Below, piece after piece: positions 32,906-41,612 of a stretch of 64,000 bases of DNA. The first letter of the stretch is position 1. Every line of letters begins with the position of its first letter. This DNA comes from Blastococcus saxobsidens DD2. Its GTDB lineage: Bacteria > Actinomycetota > Actinomycetes > Mycobacteriales > Geodermatophilaceae. The stretch spans positions 2,025,541-2,089,540 of the forward strand of contig NC_016943.1 of assembly GCF_000284015.1 (NCBI RefSeq). The letters are read 5' to 3'. The translations under genes were made by a program, and so were the position numbers. The notes under the pieces are model-generated. The model ran no database searches. It saw only the letters and a list, made by a program, of their open reading frames with translations, and was not told where the DNA came from.

Positions 32906-33530
32906 GCCTGCCCTCGAGCAGGTCCGCGGCGCGCGCGGCGGCGCGGCGCAGGGCCACGCGCTCGGCGGCATAACCGCCGAGCACGCCGACGACCGGCAGG
33001 TTCGACACGCCGCGCGCGAACAACCGGCCCTTGGGCCGGGCGTCGAGGGCGTCGTCGATGCGGGCGAGCAGCCGGGCCGCGCGCCACAGGGTGCGGGCGG
33101 CGCCCTTGGCCCCGCGGCGCTCCTCGCGGGGGCCGAGTGTCCCCTCCGCGTAGGTCCCCCTGGTGCGGGCGAGCAGCGGCTCGACCTGCTCCGGCGGCAG
33201 CTCCCGGCCGAGGAGTACCCGGGCCAGCAGGGAGATCCGCTCGGCCGGCGCCTCGACGCCGTGCTCCCCGGCCACCCCGAGCACCACGAGCGACTGCACC
33301 GCGGTGCCGACGGTGTTCTGCAGCGGCAGCAGGTCGGCGAGCTTCCCGGCGAGCCGGGGCGCGGCGGACACCCCCGCCGCCACCCGGGACACCCGCTCGG
33401 CCCACCAGTGGTCGCGCTCGGCCCGCGACAGCGACGGTGGGCGGCCCAGCCGGGTCGCCAGCGGGGTGAGCAGCCGGTCGACCCGGCGCAGGACGTCGAC
33501 GACGACGGCGTCGGTCAGAGGAGGGGCCAT
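32877..33530 (-). CDS. Conserved hypothetical helical protein
   Basis: A 217-residue, mainly helical, basic protein of no recognised family. Features: [27 protein letters not shown] near residue 45 and a hydrophobic, Gly-containing stretch near the end ([21 protein letters not shown]), which may associate with membranes. The ATG at 33530 is preceded by GAGG-like sequence; an in-frame upstream extension to 33662 is not protein-like. Its 3' end overlaps metF by 29 nt. The 243 nt beyond its start hold no gene, only a 20-nt-period direct repeat (GCGAGGAYGGCGACC at 33646 and 33666). Confidence 0.6.
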   Translation of the reverse strand: MAPPLTDAVVVDVLRRVDRLLTPLATRLGRPPSLSRAERDHWWAERVSRVAAGVSAAPRLAGKLADLLPLQNTVGTAVQSLVVLGVAGEHGVEAPAERISLLARVLLGRELPPEQVEPLLARTRGTYAEGTLGPREERRGAKGAARTLWRAARLLARIDDALDARPKGRLFARGVSNLPVVGVLGGYAAERVALRRAAARAADLLEGRLTTGRGRGW

Positions 33531-33773
33531 GCGCGACGCCGTACCCGGCAGGGCGCCCGGCACATGCGTTGGTGACCGTTCTGCCGGCGACGAGCGATTC
33601 GTGACCGCGATCCTCACCGTGCCGCTGCCGACCTCGTGCTGCAGCGCGAGGACGGCGACCACAACGCGAGGATGGCGACCTGTCGCGGCGCGAGCGAAGG
33701 ACGCTGCTGCCCGTCCGCTGCGGCACCTCCTACGTCGTGGTGGAAGGGTGGAGGAGAATTGTAGGTTTCCACC

Positions 33774-34040
33774 ATGAGTCTCAACATCAAGAACGCCGAG
33801 GTGGAGGACCTTGCGCGTCGGGTCGCCGCCGTCACCGGGACGTCGATAACCGCTGCCGTGGCCCAGGCCCTACGGGAGAAGCTGGCCCGCCTCCAGGTCG
33901 ACTCGCCGGTGGACACGGCCGCGCACCGCGCAGCCCGCATCAGAGCTGTGGCCAAGGAGATCGCGCCCCGATTCCGGGGAGACGTGGCGACCGTCGAGCA
34001 CGGCGACCTCCTGTACGACGACGCCGGCATGCCCGCGTGA
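33774..34040 (+). CDS. vapB: VapB-type antitoxin
   Basis: An 88-residue antitoxin with an N-terminal ribbon-helix-helix-like domain (MSLNIKNAEVEDLARRVAAV, then GTSITAAVAQALREKLARLQ) and a C-terminal toxin-binding tail. It should neutralise the PIN toxin encoded next, whose GTG start overlaps its stop (GTGA). A -10-like TAGGTT (33762-33767) lies 6 nt before the ATG, suggesting a leaderless mRNA. Inverted arms GGTGGAA (33739) and TTCCACC (33767) flank this promoter and are a probable autoregulatory operator. Confidence 0.9.
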   Translation: MSLNIKNAEVEDLARRVAAVTGTSITAAVAQALREKLARLQVDSPVDTAAHRAARIRAVAKEIAPRFRGDVATVEHGDLLYDDAGMPA

Positions 34041-34441
34041 TCGTCGATGCATCGGCGTTGATCGCCATCATCCGTGACGAGCCCGACGCCGAGGCGTTCA
34101 TCGATGCGCTCGCCGCGGATACCGCTCCGCAGATGTCAGCCGCCAACTATCTCGAGGCGGCCATAGTCGTCGATGCGACGCGGGACCCGGTCGCGCGGCG
34201 ACGCTTCGACGAGTTGCTGCAGGTCATGAGCCTGGAGATCGTTCCCGTGTCGGTCGACCAGGCGCATGTGGCTCGATCCGCCTACCGGGACTTCGGGAAA
34301 GGCAGCGGGCACGCGGCGCGGCTCAACTTCGGGGACTGCTTCGCCTATGCGCTCGCCATGGAAAGCGGGAAGCCGCTCCTGTTCAAGGGCGACGACTTCG
34401 GCCATACGGACGCGACGCCGGCTCTTCCGCCGGTCGGCTGA
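34037..34441 (+). CDS. vapC: VapC PIN-domain ribonuclease toxin
   Basis: A 134-residue PIN-domain RNase. Conserved acidic residues appear in order: VIVDASALIAI (Asp4), the Glu of SAANYLEAAIV, NFGDCFAYALA and KGDDFGHTD. Such toxins cut tRNA or rRNA and stop growth when the antitoxin is lost. The GTG start is coupled to vapB. The module sits at the left edge of the defence-rich region. Confidence 0.93.
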   Translation: MIVDASALIAIIRDEPDAEAFIDALAADTAPQMSAANYLEAAIVVDATRDPVARRRFDELLQVMSLEIVPVSVDQAHVARSAYRDFGKGSGHAARLNFGDCFAYALAMESGKPLLFKGDDFGHTDATPALPPVG

Positions 34442-34466
34442 TCACCGTCCGACCGGCGCCGGCGGT

Positions 34467-34685
34467 TCAGCTGGCCTCGTAGCTCTTCGCGATCGGTTCG
34501 TAGGCCTTGGCGAGAGCCTCCGGGCCCCCGATGGTGATCTCCAGGTCGCCGGTCCCGAAGTGGCCCAGGTCCCGCACGTTGCGAGTGAACTCCTTGTCCA
34601 CCTTCACCTCGTCGGGGTTCACCTTGACGTCGACCAGGAGCTTCTTGGTCTTGGGGTGGACCTCTACGCAGGCGAAGTTCTTCAT
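34467..34685 (-). pseudogene. DUF5655-like C-terminal fragment
   Basis: Seventy-two residues that resemble only the C-terminal portion of DUF5655 proteins (KNFACVEVHPKTKKLLVDVK, then RNVRDLGHFGTGDLEITI). Full-length relatives are usually several times longer and join this domain to a nuclease-like or transport-like N-terminus. The fragment starts with an ATG and could be translated, so it may be either a stub or a stand-alone domain. It lies 70 nt downstream of the membrane coiled-coil gene on the same strand. Confidence 0.55.
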
Positions 34686-34755
34686 TCGAACGTCGCGGAT
34701 TGCAAGCCGAAGCTGGATTTCTGCTGCTCAGCGAACCGTCGTCGCGCCGATGCGG

Positions 34756-35667
34756 TTACCGCGCGCCCGGCATCGGGTCGGGTGGCTGGTCGAGTGGTGC
34801 TCGGGTCCGGGTCATGAGATCCACCAGCTCCGTCATGGCCATCCGGATGCCGGCGATCTCCTCGGTGAGCGATTGCATGCCGGCATCACCCCGGCCCGAG
34901 GGGTATGCCGTCTCCGCGGTGAGCCCGTCGATCTCCGCGGCGCTGCGCTCGAGGCGCTCGAGTTCGCTCAGCTGCTGCAGTTCGGCGGAGAACTGGGCGG
35001 CCTGGTCCCGGTACCGGATGAGCGCGTCGGCCCGCTGCCCCAGTTGCCGGGCGGCGCCTTCCAGCGCCTCGTGCTGGCGGTCCCAGTACTCCGCGGCGGG
35101 TCCGGTGGGTCGTGCTCCGAGGGAGGCGCGAGCGGTACGGATGCGCAGCGCCAGGTCGATGATCTGGTCGACCTCGGCCCGTCCGTCGAAGGCTGCGCGG
35201 CTCTGGGCGAGCAAAGGGGAATGCCACGCCGGCTCGCGCATGGTCTCGAGCCAGGCTCGACTCGCGGCACCGGCGACCCGTGCCTCGGTCGTGTCCCACG
35301 CGGCAAGAGTCGCCTCCGGCGAGACCGGAGCAGCGGTCACAGGCTGCTCACCCCGAGGGTGGTCTTCGCGGTACCGATGCAGCAGGACGCCGGCCAATGG
35401 CAGCAGGAGGGCGATGCCACCCGTGAACAAGAAGAGCAGGACGCCGATGCCCCACTGCTGTCCTGTGCTGAGGCGCAACCATTCACGGCCGCACCACGCG
35501 AGCCAGTCGAGGCTGAGAGCCCAGTCGCGCACCTGCTCCACCCACTCGGGAGTCGCGTACTGACCGGTCTGGTGTGGGTTCTCCGTGCCCCGGAGGATGA
35601 CCAGACGGCCATCGGTGAGGTGACGACTTGGCCACAGCGCTTCGCGGTCCTCCGGCACAGGGTTCAT
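34756..35667 (-). CDS. Membrane coiled-coil protein downstream of hsdR
   Basis: A 303-residue protein of no recognised family. It has a soluble N-terminus (about 75 residues), one long hydrophobic segment (WGIGVLLFLFTGGIALLLPL to about residue 95), and a cytoplasmic-type C-terminus rich in Ala, Glu, Gln and Arg. A coiled coil is likely (LEGAARQLGQRADALIRYRD to about residue 260). ATG 35667 is favoured because GGAGA and GGAGAG lie just upstream; an ATG at 35724 overlaps hsdR. It starts 37 nt after hsdR and is the last full gene of the island. A membrane-linked effector or structural partner is possible. Confidence 0.65.
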   Translation of the reverse strand: MNPVPEDREALWPSRHLTDGRLVILRGTENPHQTGQYATPEWVEQVRDWALSLDWLAWCGREWLRLSTGQQWGIGVLLFLFTGGIALLLPLAGVLLHRYREDHPRGEQPVTAAPVSPEATLAAWDTTEARVAGAASRAWLETMREPAWHSPLLAQSRAAFDGRAEVDQIIDLALRIRTARASLGARPTGPAAEYWDRQHEALEGAARQLGQRADALIRYRDQAAQFSAELQQLSELERLERSAAEIDGLTAETAYPSGRGDAGMQSLTEEIAGIRMAMTELVDLMTRTRAPLDQPPDPMPGAR

Positions 35668-35704
35668 GCTCTCCGTCTCCCGTGGTGCTCGCTGCTTCGG
35701 AGGG

Positions 35705-38700
35705 TCATGCGGCAGCCTCTGCATGCTTGCGGCGGGCGGCCTTCCAGGTCTCGGTGCTGATGATCTTCTGGACGGCGTCGGCGAAGGTCTCGTTCTCCAG
35801 GAGCGCCTTGAGGAGCTTGTTCGAGCTCTCCTGGTTCTGGAACAGCGCGCCGGCGATGTCGTCCTTCCGGATGGTCAGGGAGAACTGCTCTTCGGTGTTG
35901 TCCGCCGCCCGCTGCTGCACGTCCTCGTCGTCGGAGAGGTGGCTGGGCACGCCGACGTAGATGAGCAGGCTCTCGGCCTGGCTGAGGTCGATGCCGTGCG
36001 CGGCGTTGAACGTCTGGATCAGCTCGGAGAGCTTGATCATGAGCGCCTCTTCGAGGGTGCCGCCGCGGCCCTCGCCGGTGAAGCTCTCGATCTCGCCGCT
36101 GCTCTCCCCGGGGGCGTTGCTGCCGCTGGTGACGGTGCCGGCCTGGTGGCCGATGAACTCCAGCGCGGTGTCGCCGAGGTCGATCGAGCCCCCGCCGCCG
36201 GTGGACTCCTTGAGCTTGGCCAGCAGCAGCTTCCCGTAGAGGTAGAGGCTCTCCAGCTCGTCGTCGCTGAACTTCATGACCTGACCGAGGAAGGCGTACG
36301 CGCGGACGAAGGCCTTCAGCGCGTCGCGCAGGTCGGCCAGCTCGTGCTCGGGCAGGTTGCCGGCGCGGAGGACGGCAGGATCGACGTTGGCCGACACGGT
36401 GGCGTGCGTCGCGGAGTTGCCGAGCAGGAACGCCGTCACCGCTTTCTGCTGCTCTTCCGGGTCGATGACATGGTGGTTCTCGATCCGGGTCTGCAGGTTG
36501 TAGAGCAGGTTCGGATCGGTCTCCTCGGTCCAGCTCGTCTCGTAGAACGGGGCGAACTGCGCGCGCATCTCCTCGGCGGTGTTCCGGAAGTCGAGGACGA
36601 ACGTGTCCTCCTTGCCGGCGTGGATGCGGTTGAGCCGGGACAGGGTCTGCACCGCCTTGACGCCCTCGAGCTTCTTGTCCACGTACATGGTGTGCAGCAG
36701 CGGCTCGTCGAACCCGGTCTGGTACTTTTCGGCGACGATCAGCAGCTGGCCCTCGTCGTGGAAGCGCTGCTTGGTCTGCGTCTCTGGAAAGCCGTTGAGT
36801 CCGCTCTCGGTGACCGGGTCGCCAGGGACGTCGGAGTCGAGGACGCTGCCGGAGAAGGCGACCAGCGCCCGGATGCCGGTGAGCTGTTTCTTGTCCAGGT
36901 ACCGCTGGACGGCGGCCAGATAGCGGACGGCGTGCAGGCGGCTGCCGGTCACGACCATCGCCTTGGCCTTGCCGCCGATCTTGCCCGCGGTGACGGTGCG
37001 GAAGTGCTCGATGATGATCTCGGCACGCTGGTCCAGGTTCGACGGGTGCAGGTCGACGAACCGGGCGAGCGCCACGGCCGCCTTGCCCTTCTCCACCTCG
37101 GGGTCGTCGCTGGTCAGCCCGTTGGCCAGTCGGTAGTAGCGCTTGTAGGTCACGTAGTTGGCCAGGACGTCGAGGATGAAGCCCTCCTCGATCGCCTGGC
37201 GCATCGAGTAGAGGTGGAACGGCTCGTAGACCGTCGTCCCGGCCTCGTCGCGCGGCGTGCCGAACAGCTGAAGCGTCTTCCCCTTCGGCGTCGCGGTGAA
37301 GGCGAAGAACGACAGGTTCGGGCTGCGACCGCGTGATTCGGCGGACTCCGCGACCGGGTTCGCGGAGTTCACGGCGGCGGTGACGGCTGAGACGAGAAGA
37401 TCCTGGTCGTCGGCCTGCGCCGATTCCGCGCCGGCGGCCTCGGCCTCGGCGGCGGTCAGCGGATCCGCGCCGTTGGACGCACTGCCGCCGAGCACCTTCT
37501 TCAGGCCCTGCGCGGCGTCGCCGGACTGCGAGGAGTGGGCCTCGTCCACGATCACCGCGACCCGCTTGCCGACGACGGCGGCGTCCTTCGCGATCACCGG
37601 GAACTTCTGCAGCGTGGTGATGATGATCTTCGTCTTGGCGTCGGCGAGAGCGGCCTTCAGCTGCTGGGAGTCCTGGTCGATCCGCTGCAGCAGCCCCTGG
37701 ACGTGCTCGAAGCCGGAGATGGTGGCCTGCAGCTGGGTGTCGAGCACCCGCCGGTCGGTGATGACGACGACCTTGTCGAAGACCAGCTCGTCGGTGCCGG
37801 TCTGCGCGCCCGGGGCGAGGGCCGCGGCATCGCTGGGGGAGTGCAGGTCGGCCAGCCGGTGGGCGAGCCAGGCGATCGAGTTGGACTTGCCCGAGCCGGC
37901 GGAGTGCTGCAGCAGGTAGCTCTGCCCGGCGCCGTGGACGGCGGCGTGCGCGGTGAGCCGCTCGACGACGTCCCACTGGTGGTAGCGGGGGAAGAGGACC
38001 TTGCGGCCACCCTGCTTGGTCACCTCCTCCTGCACGTAGCGGTGCAGCAGGTCCAGCCAGGTGTCGCGTGCCCACACCTGCTCCCACAGGTAGGCGGTGC
38101 GGTGGCCCTTCGGGTTGATCGGGTTGCCCTTGCCGCCCTTGCGCCCCGGGCCGTCCGAACCCTGGTTGAACGGCAGGAAGACGGTCTTCGGGCCGTCGAG
38201 CTTCGTGGTCATGAAGACGACGTCGGGGTCGACGGCGAAGTGGGCCAGCGCGCGGCGGGCGAAGATCCGGTCGGCCGGATTCCGTTGCTTCGGGTCCCGG
38301 TACTGCGCCTTGGCGTGCTCGACGGTCTGGCCGGTGAAGTGGTTCTTGAGCTCGGCGGTCGCGACCGGGATGCCGTTGACGGCGAGCATCAGGTCGAGCG
38401 ACTGGTGCGGTGAGCTCTCGCTGTGGTGCAGCTGGCGGTAGACGAGCAGCCGGTTTCTCGCGTAGTTCTCCACCAGCTCGGGCGTGAGCCCGTGGGTGGG
38501 GCGGAAGAAGGCGAGTTGGATGCGCTGGCCGCGCTCCTTCACCCCACGGCGGAGTACTTGGACGACGCCGTGTGCGTCGATCTCGTCGGCGATCCGCTTC
38601 ACGACCTTGGGGACGACGGCCGCCCCGTGCTGCTGGGTGAGGTTCGCCCAGACCTTCGGCTGGGTTTCCTGCACGAACTCGACGAGCTGGACCGGGTCCA

Positions 38701-38806
38701 GGCTGAAGGCGACGTCGTAGTCGGTGGGGGAGCCGTGCCGCCAGCCGTGCTGCAGGAGGTGGGCCTCGATCGCGGCCTCGAAGTCCGATTCGGTGTGCCC
38801 GGCCAT
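35705..38806 (-). CDS. hsdR: Type I restriction enzyme, HsdR motor/nuclease subunit
   Basis: A 1033-residue restriction subunit. The N-terminal PD-(D/E)xK nuclease core is visible (SLDLMLAVNGIPVATAELKN, with the ExK in AELKN). It is followed by helicase motif I (HSAGSGKSNSIAW), motif II (VDEAHSSQ), motif III (FFAFTATPKG) and motif VI-type LSRLNRIHAGKE. It translocates DNA and cuts at a distance when the HsdMS complex binds an unmodified site. The ATG at 38806 overlaps the doc stop by one nt (TGATG). It is separated from hsdM and hsdS by four other genes in the same tightly packed run. Confidence 0.95.
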   Translation of the reverse strand: MAGHTESDFEAAIEAHLLQHGWRHGSPTDYDVAFSLDPVQLVEFVQETQPKVWANLTQQHGAAVVPKVVKRIADEIDAHGVVQVLRRGVKERGQRIQLAFFRPTHGLTPELVENYARNRLLVYRQLHHSESSPHQSLDLMLAVNGIPVATAELKNHFTGQTVEHAKAQYRDPKQRNPADRIFARRALAHFAVDPDVVFMTTKLDGPKTVFLPFNQGSDGPGRKGGKGNPINPKGHRTAYLWEQVWARDTWLDLLHRYVQEEVTKQGGRKVLFPRYHQWDVVERLTAHAAVHGAGQSYLLQHSAGSGKSNSIAWLAHRLADLHSPSDAAALAPGAQTGTDELVFDKVVVITDRRVLDTQLQATISGFEHVQGLLQRIDQDSQQLKAALADAKTKIIITTLQKFPVIAKDAAVVGKRVAVIVDEAHSSQSGDAAQGLKKVLGGSASNGADPLTAAEAEAAGAESAQADDQDLLVSAVTAAVNSANPVAESAESRGRSPNLSFFAFTATPKGKTLQLFGTPRDEAGTTVYEPFHLYSMRQAIEEGFILDVLANYVTYKRYYRLANGLTSDDPEVEKGKAAVALARFVDLHPSNLDQRAEIIIEHFRTVTAGKIGGKAKAMVVTGSRLHAVRYLAAVQRYLDKKQLTGIRALVAFSGSVLDSDVPGDPVTESGLNGFPETQTKQRFHDEGQLLIVAEKYQTGFDEPLLHTMYVDKKLEGVKAVQTLSRLNRIHAGKEDTFVLDFRNTAEEMRAQFAPFYETSWTEETDPNLLYNLQTRIENHHVIDPEEQQKAVTAFLLGNSATHATVSANVDPAVLRAGNLPEHELADLRDALKAFVRAYAFLGQVMKFSDDELESLYLYGKLLLAKLKESTGGGGSIDLGDTALEFIGHQAGTVTSGSNAPGESSGEIESFTGEGRGGTLEEALMIKLSELIQTFNAAHGIDLSQAESLLIYVGVPSHLSDDEDVQQRAADNTEEQFSLTIRKDDIAGALFQNQESSNKLLKALLENETFADAVQKIISTETWKAARRKHAEAAA

Positions 38807-39174
38807 CACATGCTCCTCAACCGCTCGGCGATCTCCTGCACGTCGTCGAGCCTCCCGGTGGCGACGGCGAGCACCAGCTCTACCGCCTCGGGCTGCGGCG
38901 CCCGGTTCTCCACGCTGTTGAGGTGGAGGAAGGCGACGGTCGAGGCCCACGCGGTGCGCTTGTTCCCGTCGACCAGCGCGTGGTTGCGGGCCAAGCCGTG
39001 CAGCAGCGCCGCTGCCTTCTCGTGCACGCTCGGGTAGGCGTCGTCGCCGAAGACCGTGGCTTGCGGGCGGGCCGCCGCTGAAGCGAGGAGTCCCGCATCC
39101 CGCACCTTTGCCCGACCGCCGATAGCTGCTTCGGCGATGGTCAGCAGATCATCCGCGGTCAGATACTCCGTCAC
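38806..39174 (-). CDS. doc: Doc-family (Fic fold) toxin
   Basis: A 122-residue death-on-curing protein. The Fic/Doc core is clear: an N-terminal LTADDLLTIAEAAIGG, then LLHGLARNHALVDGNKRTAW (HxxxxDGNKRTA). Lys in place of the second Gly of Fic (GNGR) marks Doc-type kinases, which phosphorylate EF-Tu. GTG 39174 overlaps the upstream antitoxin stop (GTGA), and its own stop overlaps the hsdR start. The toxin pair is therefore wired into the restriction operon. Confidence 0.92.
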   Translation of the reverse strand: MTEYLTADDLLTIAEAAIGGRAKVRDAGLLASAAARPQATVFGDDAYPSVHEKAAALLHGLARNHALVDGNKRTAWASTVAFLHLNSVENRAPQPEAVELVLAVATGRLDDVQEIAERLRSM

Positions 39175-39377
39175 AAGTCGCGCAGCTCACGGAGCGCGCC
39201 CTCGTGGTGCTCCATGACGAAGGCGATGGCGTCCGCGACGCGCGCCTGGTGGCTCTGCTTCGCGGTGTAGTCGCGGATGGCCTGCCGGGCCACGTCCTGC
39301 ATGGACCGCTTCTCGGCCTCGGCCTGTGCGCGCAGCGCGGCGGTCTCCTCGTCGGTCAGTCGTAAGGTCATCGCCAT
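39171..39377 (-). CDS. RHH antitoxin of the Doc pair
   Basis: A 68-residue antitoxin with an Arc/CopG-like ribbon-helix-helix start (MAMTLRLTDEETAALRAQAE, then KRSMQDVARQAIRDY). The C-terminal tail (VADAIAFVMEHHEGALRELR) should block the Doc active site. It is not a Phd homologue; RHH-Doc pairs are common in actinobacteria. It begins 40 nt after the ParA-type gene, the largest gap in the first seven genes of the island, so an internal promoter may lie there. Confidence 0.85.
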   Translation of the reverse strand: MAMTLRLTDEETAALRAQAEAEKRSMQDVARQAIRDYTAKQSHQARVADAIAFVMEHHEGALRELRDL

Positions 39378-39417
39378 GGCCGGAACGGTATCACGCTGAT
39401 ACCTACGCGCCCGGCCA

Positions 39418-40416
39418 TCACGCCAGAGTTCCTGCGGTCGACGCTGAAGGCAGCTCGAGGCGCGTCAGCACGTCCTGCGTCAGGGTGGTGAACTCCTGCA
39501 GGCAGAGCGCGACGTAGCGCTGTGTGCTGCCCACGGCGCCGTCTGCCGCGCGCAGATCGAACATGGGCTTTCGGGCGTCGTGGGCCAGTGGCATCAGGCT
39601 GCGGTAGTTGCGCACCGTGGCGATCTCGTTGTCGGGCGACGCAGCAGCCGGGTCACCCAGTACAGCCTCTGCGTAGACCTGGGGCATGCGGCGCAACCAG
39701 CGGCCGTAAGCCCGCACCGGGCGGTCCAGGCGCATGCTCGGCTGCATCACGACGTAGCCGAGTGGCTCCATGCGTCCGGTCGGCGCGCTGATCCCGGACG
39801 GTATCCGCGGCAGAGCCGTCTGCTGCCACGTGGTGCGCCAATCCCGCAGCGTGGGGCCGAGGTTCCGCAGGCCCTGGAGGCTGAACAGGTCCGCGCCGAG
39901 TGGGATGAGAACGTGGTCAGCGGCCAGCAGTGCCGCCCGGTTGATGGCGCCGAGGTTGGGCCCGACATCGATGATGACGACGTCGGGGGACACGTCCTGC
40001 GCTGCCGCCTCGATGATGCGGTGGAAGGCCGTGGTGGTGCGTACAGCGGCCGGGTCGACGCCGGTGAAGCTACGGGGCCAGGCTGAGGCGAGGTTGTCCT
40101 CGAAGCGACTCAGGCCGAGGTCCCCCGGCAGCAGCCACAGGCGCTCTTCCACCGGACGGGGCGGAACGCGGCTGACGTCACCGAGCCCCTCGACGATGGG
40201 TTTGACTGCATCAGCGACTGTCGCCGCGTCCTGGCCCTCGGCCCACAACCCCTCGAGCTCGTCCTCGGCGACGAACTGTGCCGTGAGGTTCGCCTGAGGG
40301 TCGAGGTCCACTGCGAGGACTCGCTGCCCGAGCCGGCTCATCATGGTGGCCAGGTGGTAGGCGAGGGTCGTCTTGCCGACACCGCCCTTGTTGTTGAAGA
40401 AGGCAAGCGTCGTCAT
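39418..40416 (-). CDS. ParA-type P-loop ATPase of the restriction island
   Basis: A 332-residue MinD/ParA-superfamily ATPase. It has a deviant Walker A (NNKGGVGKTTLAYHLA), Walker A' (VLAVDLDPQANLT) and Walker B (VVIIDVGPNLG). The C-terminal half is longer than in plasmid ParA and ends in a helical tail. No ParB gene is nearby. ATG 40416 overlaps the stop of the AlbA_2 gene (ATGA), so it is expressed with the restriction genes rather than with a segregation system. A role in defence signalling or in positioning of the complex is inference. Confidence 0.9.
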   Translation of the reverse strand: MTTLAFFNNKGGVGKTTLAYHLATMMSRLGQRVLAVDLDPQANLTAQFVAEDELEGLWAEGQDAATVADAVKPIVEGLGDVSRVPPRPVEERLWLLPGDLGLSRFEDNLASAWPRSFTGVDPAAVRTTTAFHRIIEAAAQDVSPDVVIIDVGPNLGAINRAALLAADHVLIPLGADLFSLQGLRNLGPTLRDWRTTWQQTALPRIPSGISAPTGRMEPLGYVVMQPSMRLDRPVRAYGRWLRRMPQVYAEAVLGDPAAASPDNEIATVRNYRSLMPLAHDARKPMFDLRAADGAVGSTQRYVALCLQEFTTLTQDVLTRLELPSASTAGTLA

Positions 40417-41612
40417 TCAATCCTCCGGACGGTGACTGCCCAGTATGCGTCGGTGATGTCGTACTCGGCGGATGGATTGCCGTTTCGCTGCAGGGCGCTT
40501 GCCACACGGGTGATGCCGCGGCCGAACCGGTTGGCGTAACCCAGGGTCTTCATCGCGCCCGCGAGGGACGGGTTCCGGTAGTCGTTGACGCGACCGAAGT
40601 TATCCGGCCGCACCTGTCCGTAGGGGCCGCCCGGATTGACGATCTCGATGCGGTCGGTGAACCACGACACGCGAGTCGGCGCGTTCGACGACTCGTAGTT
40701 TCGGTGCACCAGTGCGTTGACCGTGAGCTCGCGCAGGGCGTCGAGCGGATAGTCCGGCCAGCTCTCCTCCTGGAAGCCGCCGGCATCCCGTAGCCGGGTG
40801 TGGACGTGGCTCGTGAGCAGCGATTCGAGCGCTCGGGTGGCGTTCACCAAGTTGCCGCGCAGTTCCTCCTCGTCCACCACCGGGGCGTCGGCTTCAGGCC
40901 CGTCGTAGCGGACGAACTGCACGTAGGCGCCCGGGAGGTGAGCCGACGGATCGAAGCCGCCGACGAGCAACCCGCAGGTCGTCGGCACCCCGTCCGAGGT
41001 GCACAGGCGCAGGCTCGCCAGCTGCTCTACCAAGGGGCGGTGGTTGTCCGCCAGGACGTCGGCATCGACTGCGGCGGGGATGTACGTCGAGCGCAGGAGT
41101 TCGGCATCGAGGTCGCGGAGAGAGCTGCCGAGCACCGGGCGGGAGTCGAAAGGCACCGCCAAGGACAGCCGGCGCTCACTGAGGACCCGTTCGTCGTCGG
41201 CTGTCGCCCGACGGGTGGACGGCCCGGGGCGGACCCACACGATTCCGTTGACCCGAACGGGTGGGCTGCTGCTGGCGTGGACGTCGACCCGGATGACCGG
41301 CTCCCCGCCGTAGATCCCTGCGGTGACCACCATGCTGGGGCGGTCGAGGATCTTCCCGTCATCTCGCAGGTTCGTGATCGCGAGCAGAGCCTCGTCACCG
41401 GTGTCCACCGGATGTGGCGTGCCATCCTTGCCGACTCCGATGAGCAGCACGCCGCCGCCGGCGCCGGTCAGGTCGTTGGCCAACGCGCAGATGGCCTCGC
41501 GGATGGCGTCGCGGTTCGTCGCCTCCCGCTTGAACTCCAGGGTTGCGGTCTCCTGTCGGCCGAGCGTGGCCGCGAGGTCCTCGGTCATGCGGCCATACTC
41601 GTCGGCCATCAC
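40413..41612 (-). CDS. AlbA_2 (Schlafen) domain / HATPase_c_4 protein
   Basis: A 399-residue protein with an N-terminal AlbA_2 nucleic-acid-binding domain (ETATLEFKREATNRDAIREA, then ALANDLTGAGGGVLLIGVGK, VWVRPGPSTRRA). A C-terminal GHKL-like ATP-binding module of the HATPase_c_4 type follows (LRELTVNALVHRNYE, IEIVNPGGPYGQV, NRFGRGITRV). Related proteins are encoded with type I restriction genes in other bacteria (for example RloA-type genes of Campylobacter, from memory). It is coupled to hsdS on one side (GTGA) and to the ParA-type gene on the other (ATGA). The activity is unknown. Confidence 0.88.
   Translation of the reverse strand: MMADEYGRMTEDLAATLGRQETATLEFKREATNRDAIREAICALANDLTGAGGGVLLIGVGKDGTPHPVDTGDEALLAITNLRDDGKILDRPSMVVTAGIYGGEPVIRVDVHASSSPPVRVNGIVWVRPGPSTRRATADDERVLSERRLSLAVPFDSRPVLGSSLRDLDAELLRSTYIPAAVDADVLADNHRPLVEQLASLRLCTSDGVPTTCGLLVGGFDPSAHLPGAYVQFVRYDGPEADAPVVDEEELRGNLVNATRALESLLTSHVHTRLRDAGGFQEESWPDYPLDALRELTVNALVHRNYESSNAPTRVSWFTDRIEIVNPGGPYGQVRPDNFGRVNDYRNPSLAGAMKTLGYANRFGRGITRVASALQRNGNPSAEYDITDAYWAVTVRRIE

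Noticed and set aside
33646..33680. Two 15-nt direct repeats as a possible CRISPR or iteron array
   Set aside because: Only two units with a 5-nt spacer; too few and too close for CRISPR, and no Rep gene is near.
39418..40416. ParA-type gene as a sign of a plasmid or chromosome partition locus
   Set aside because: There is no parB, no parS-like repeat and no replication gene; it is coupled to restriction genes.
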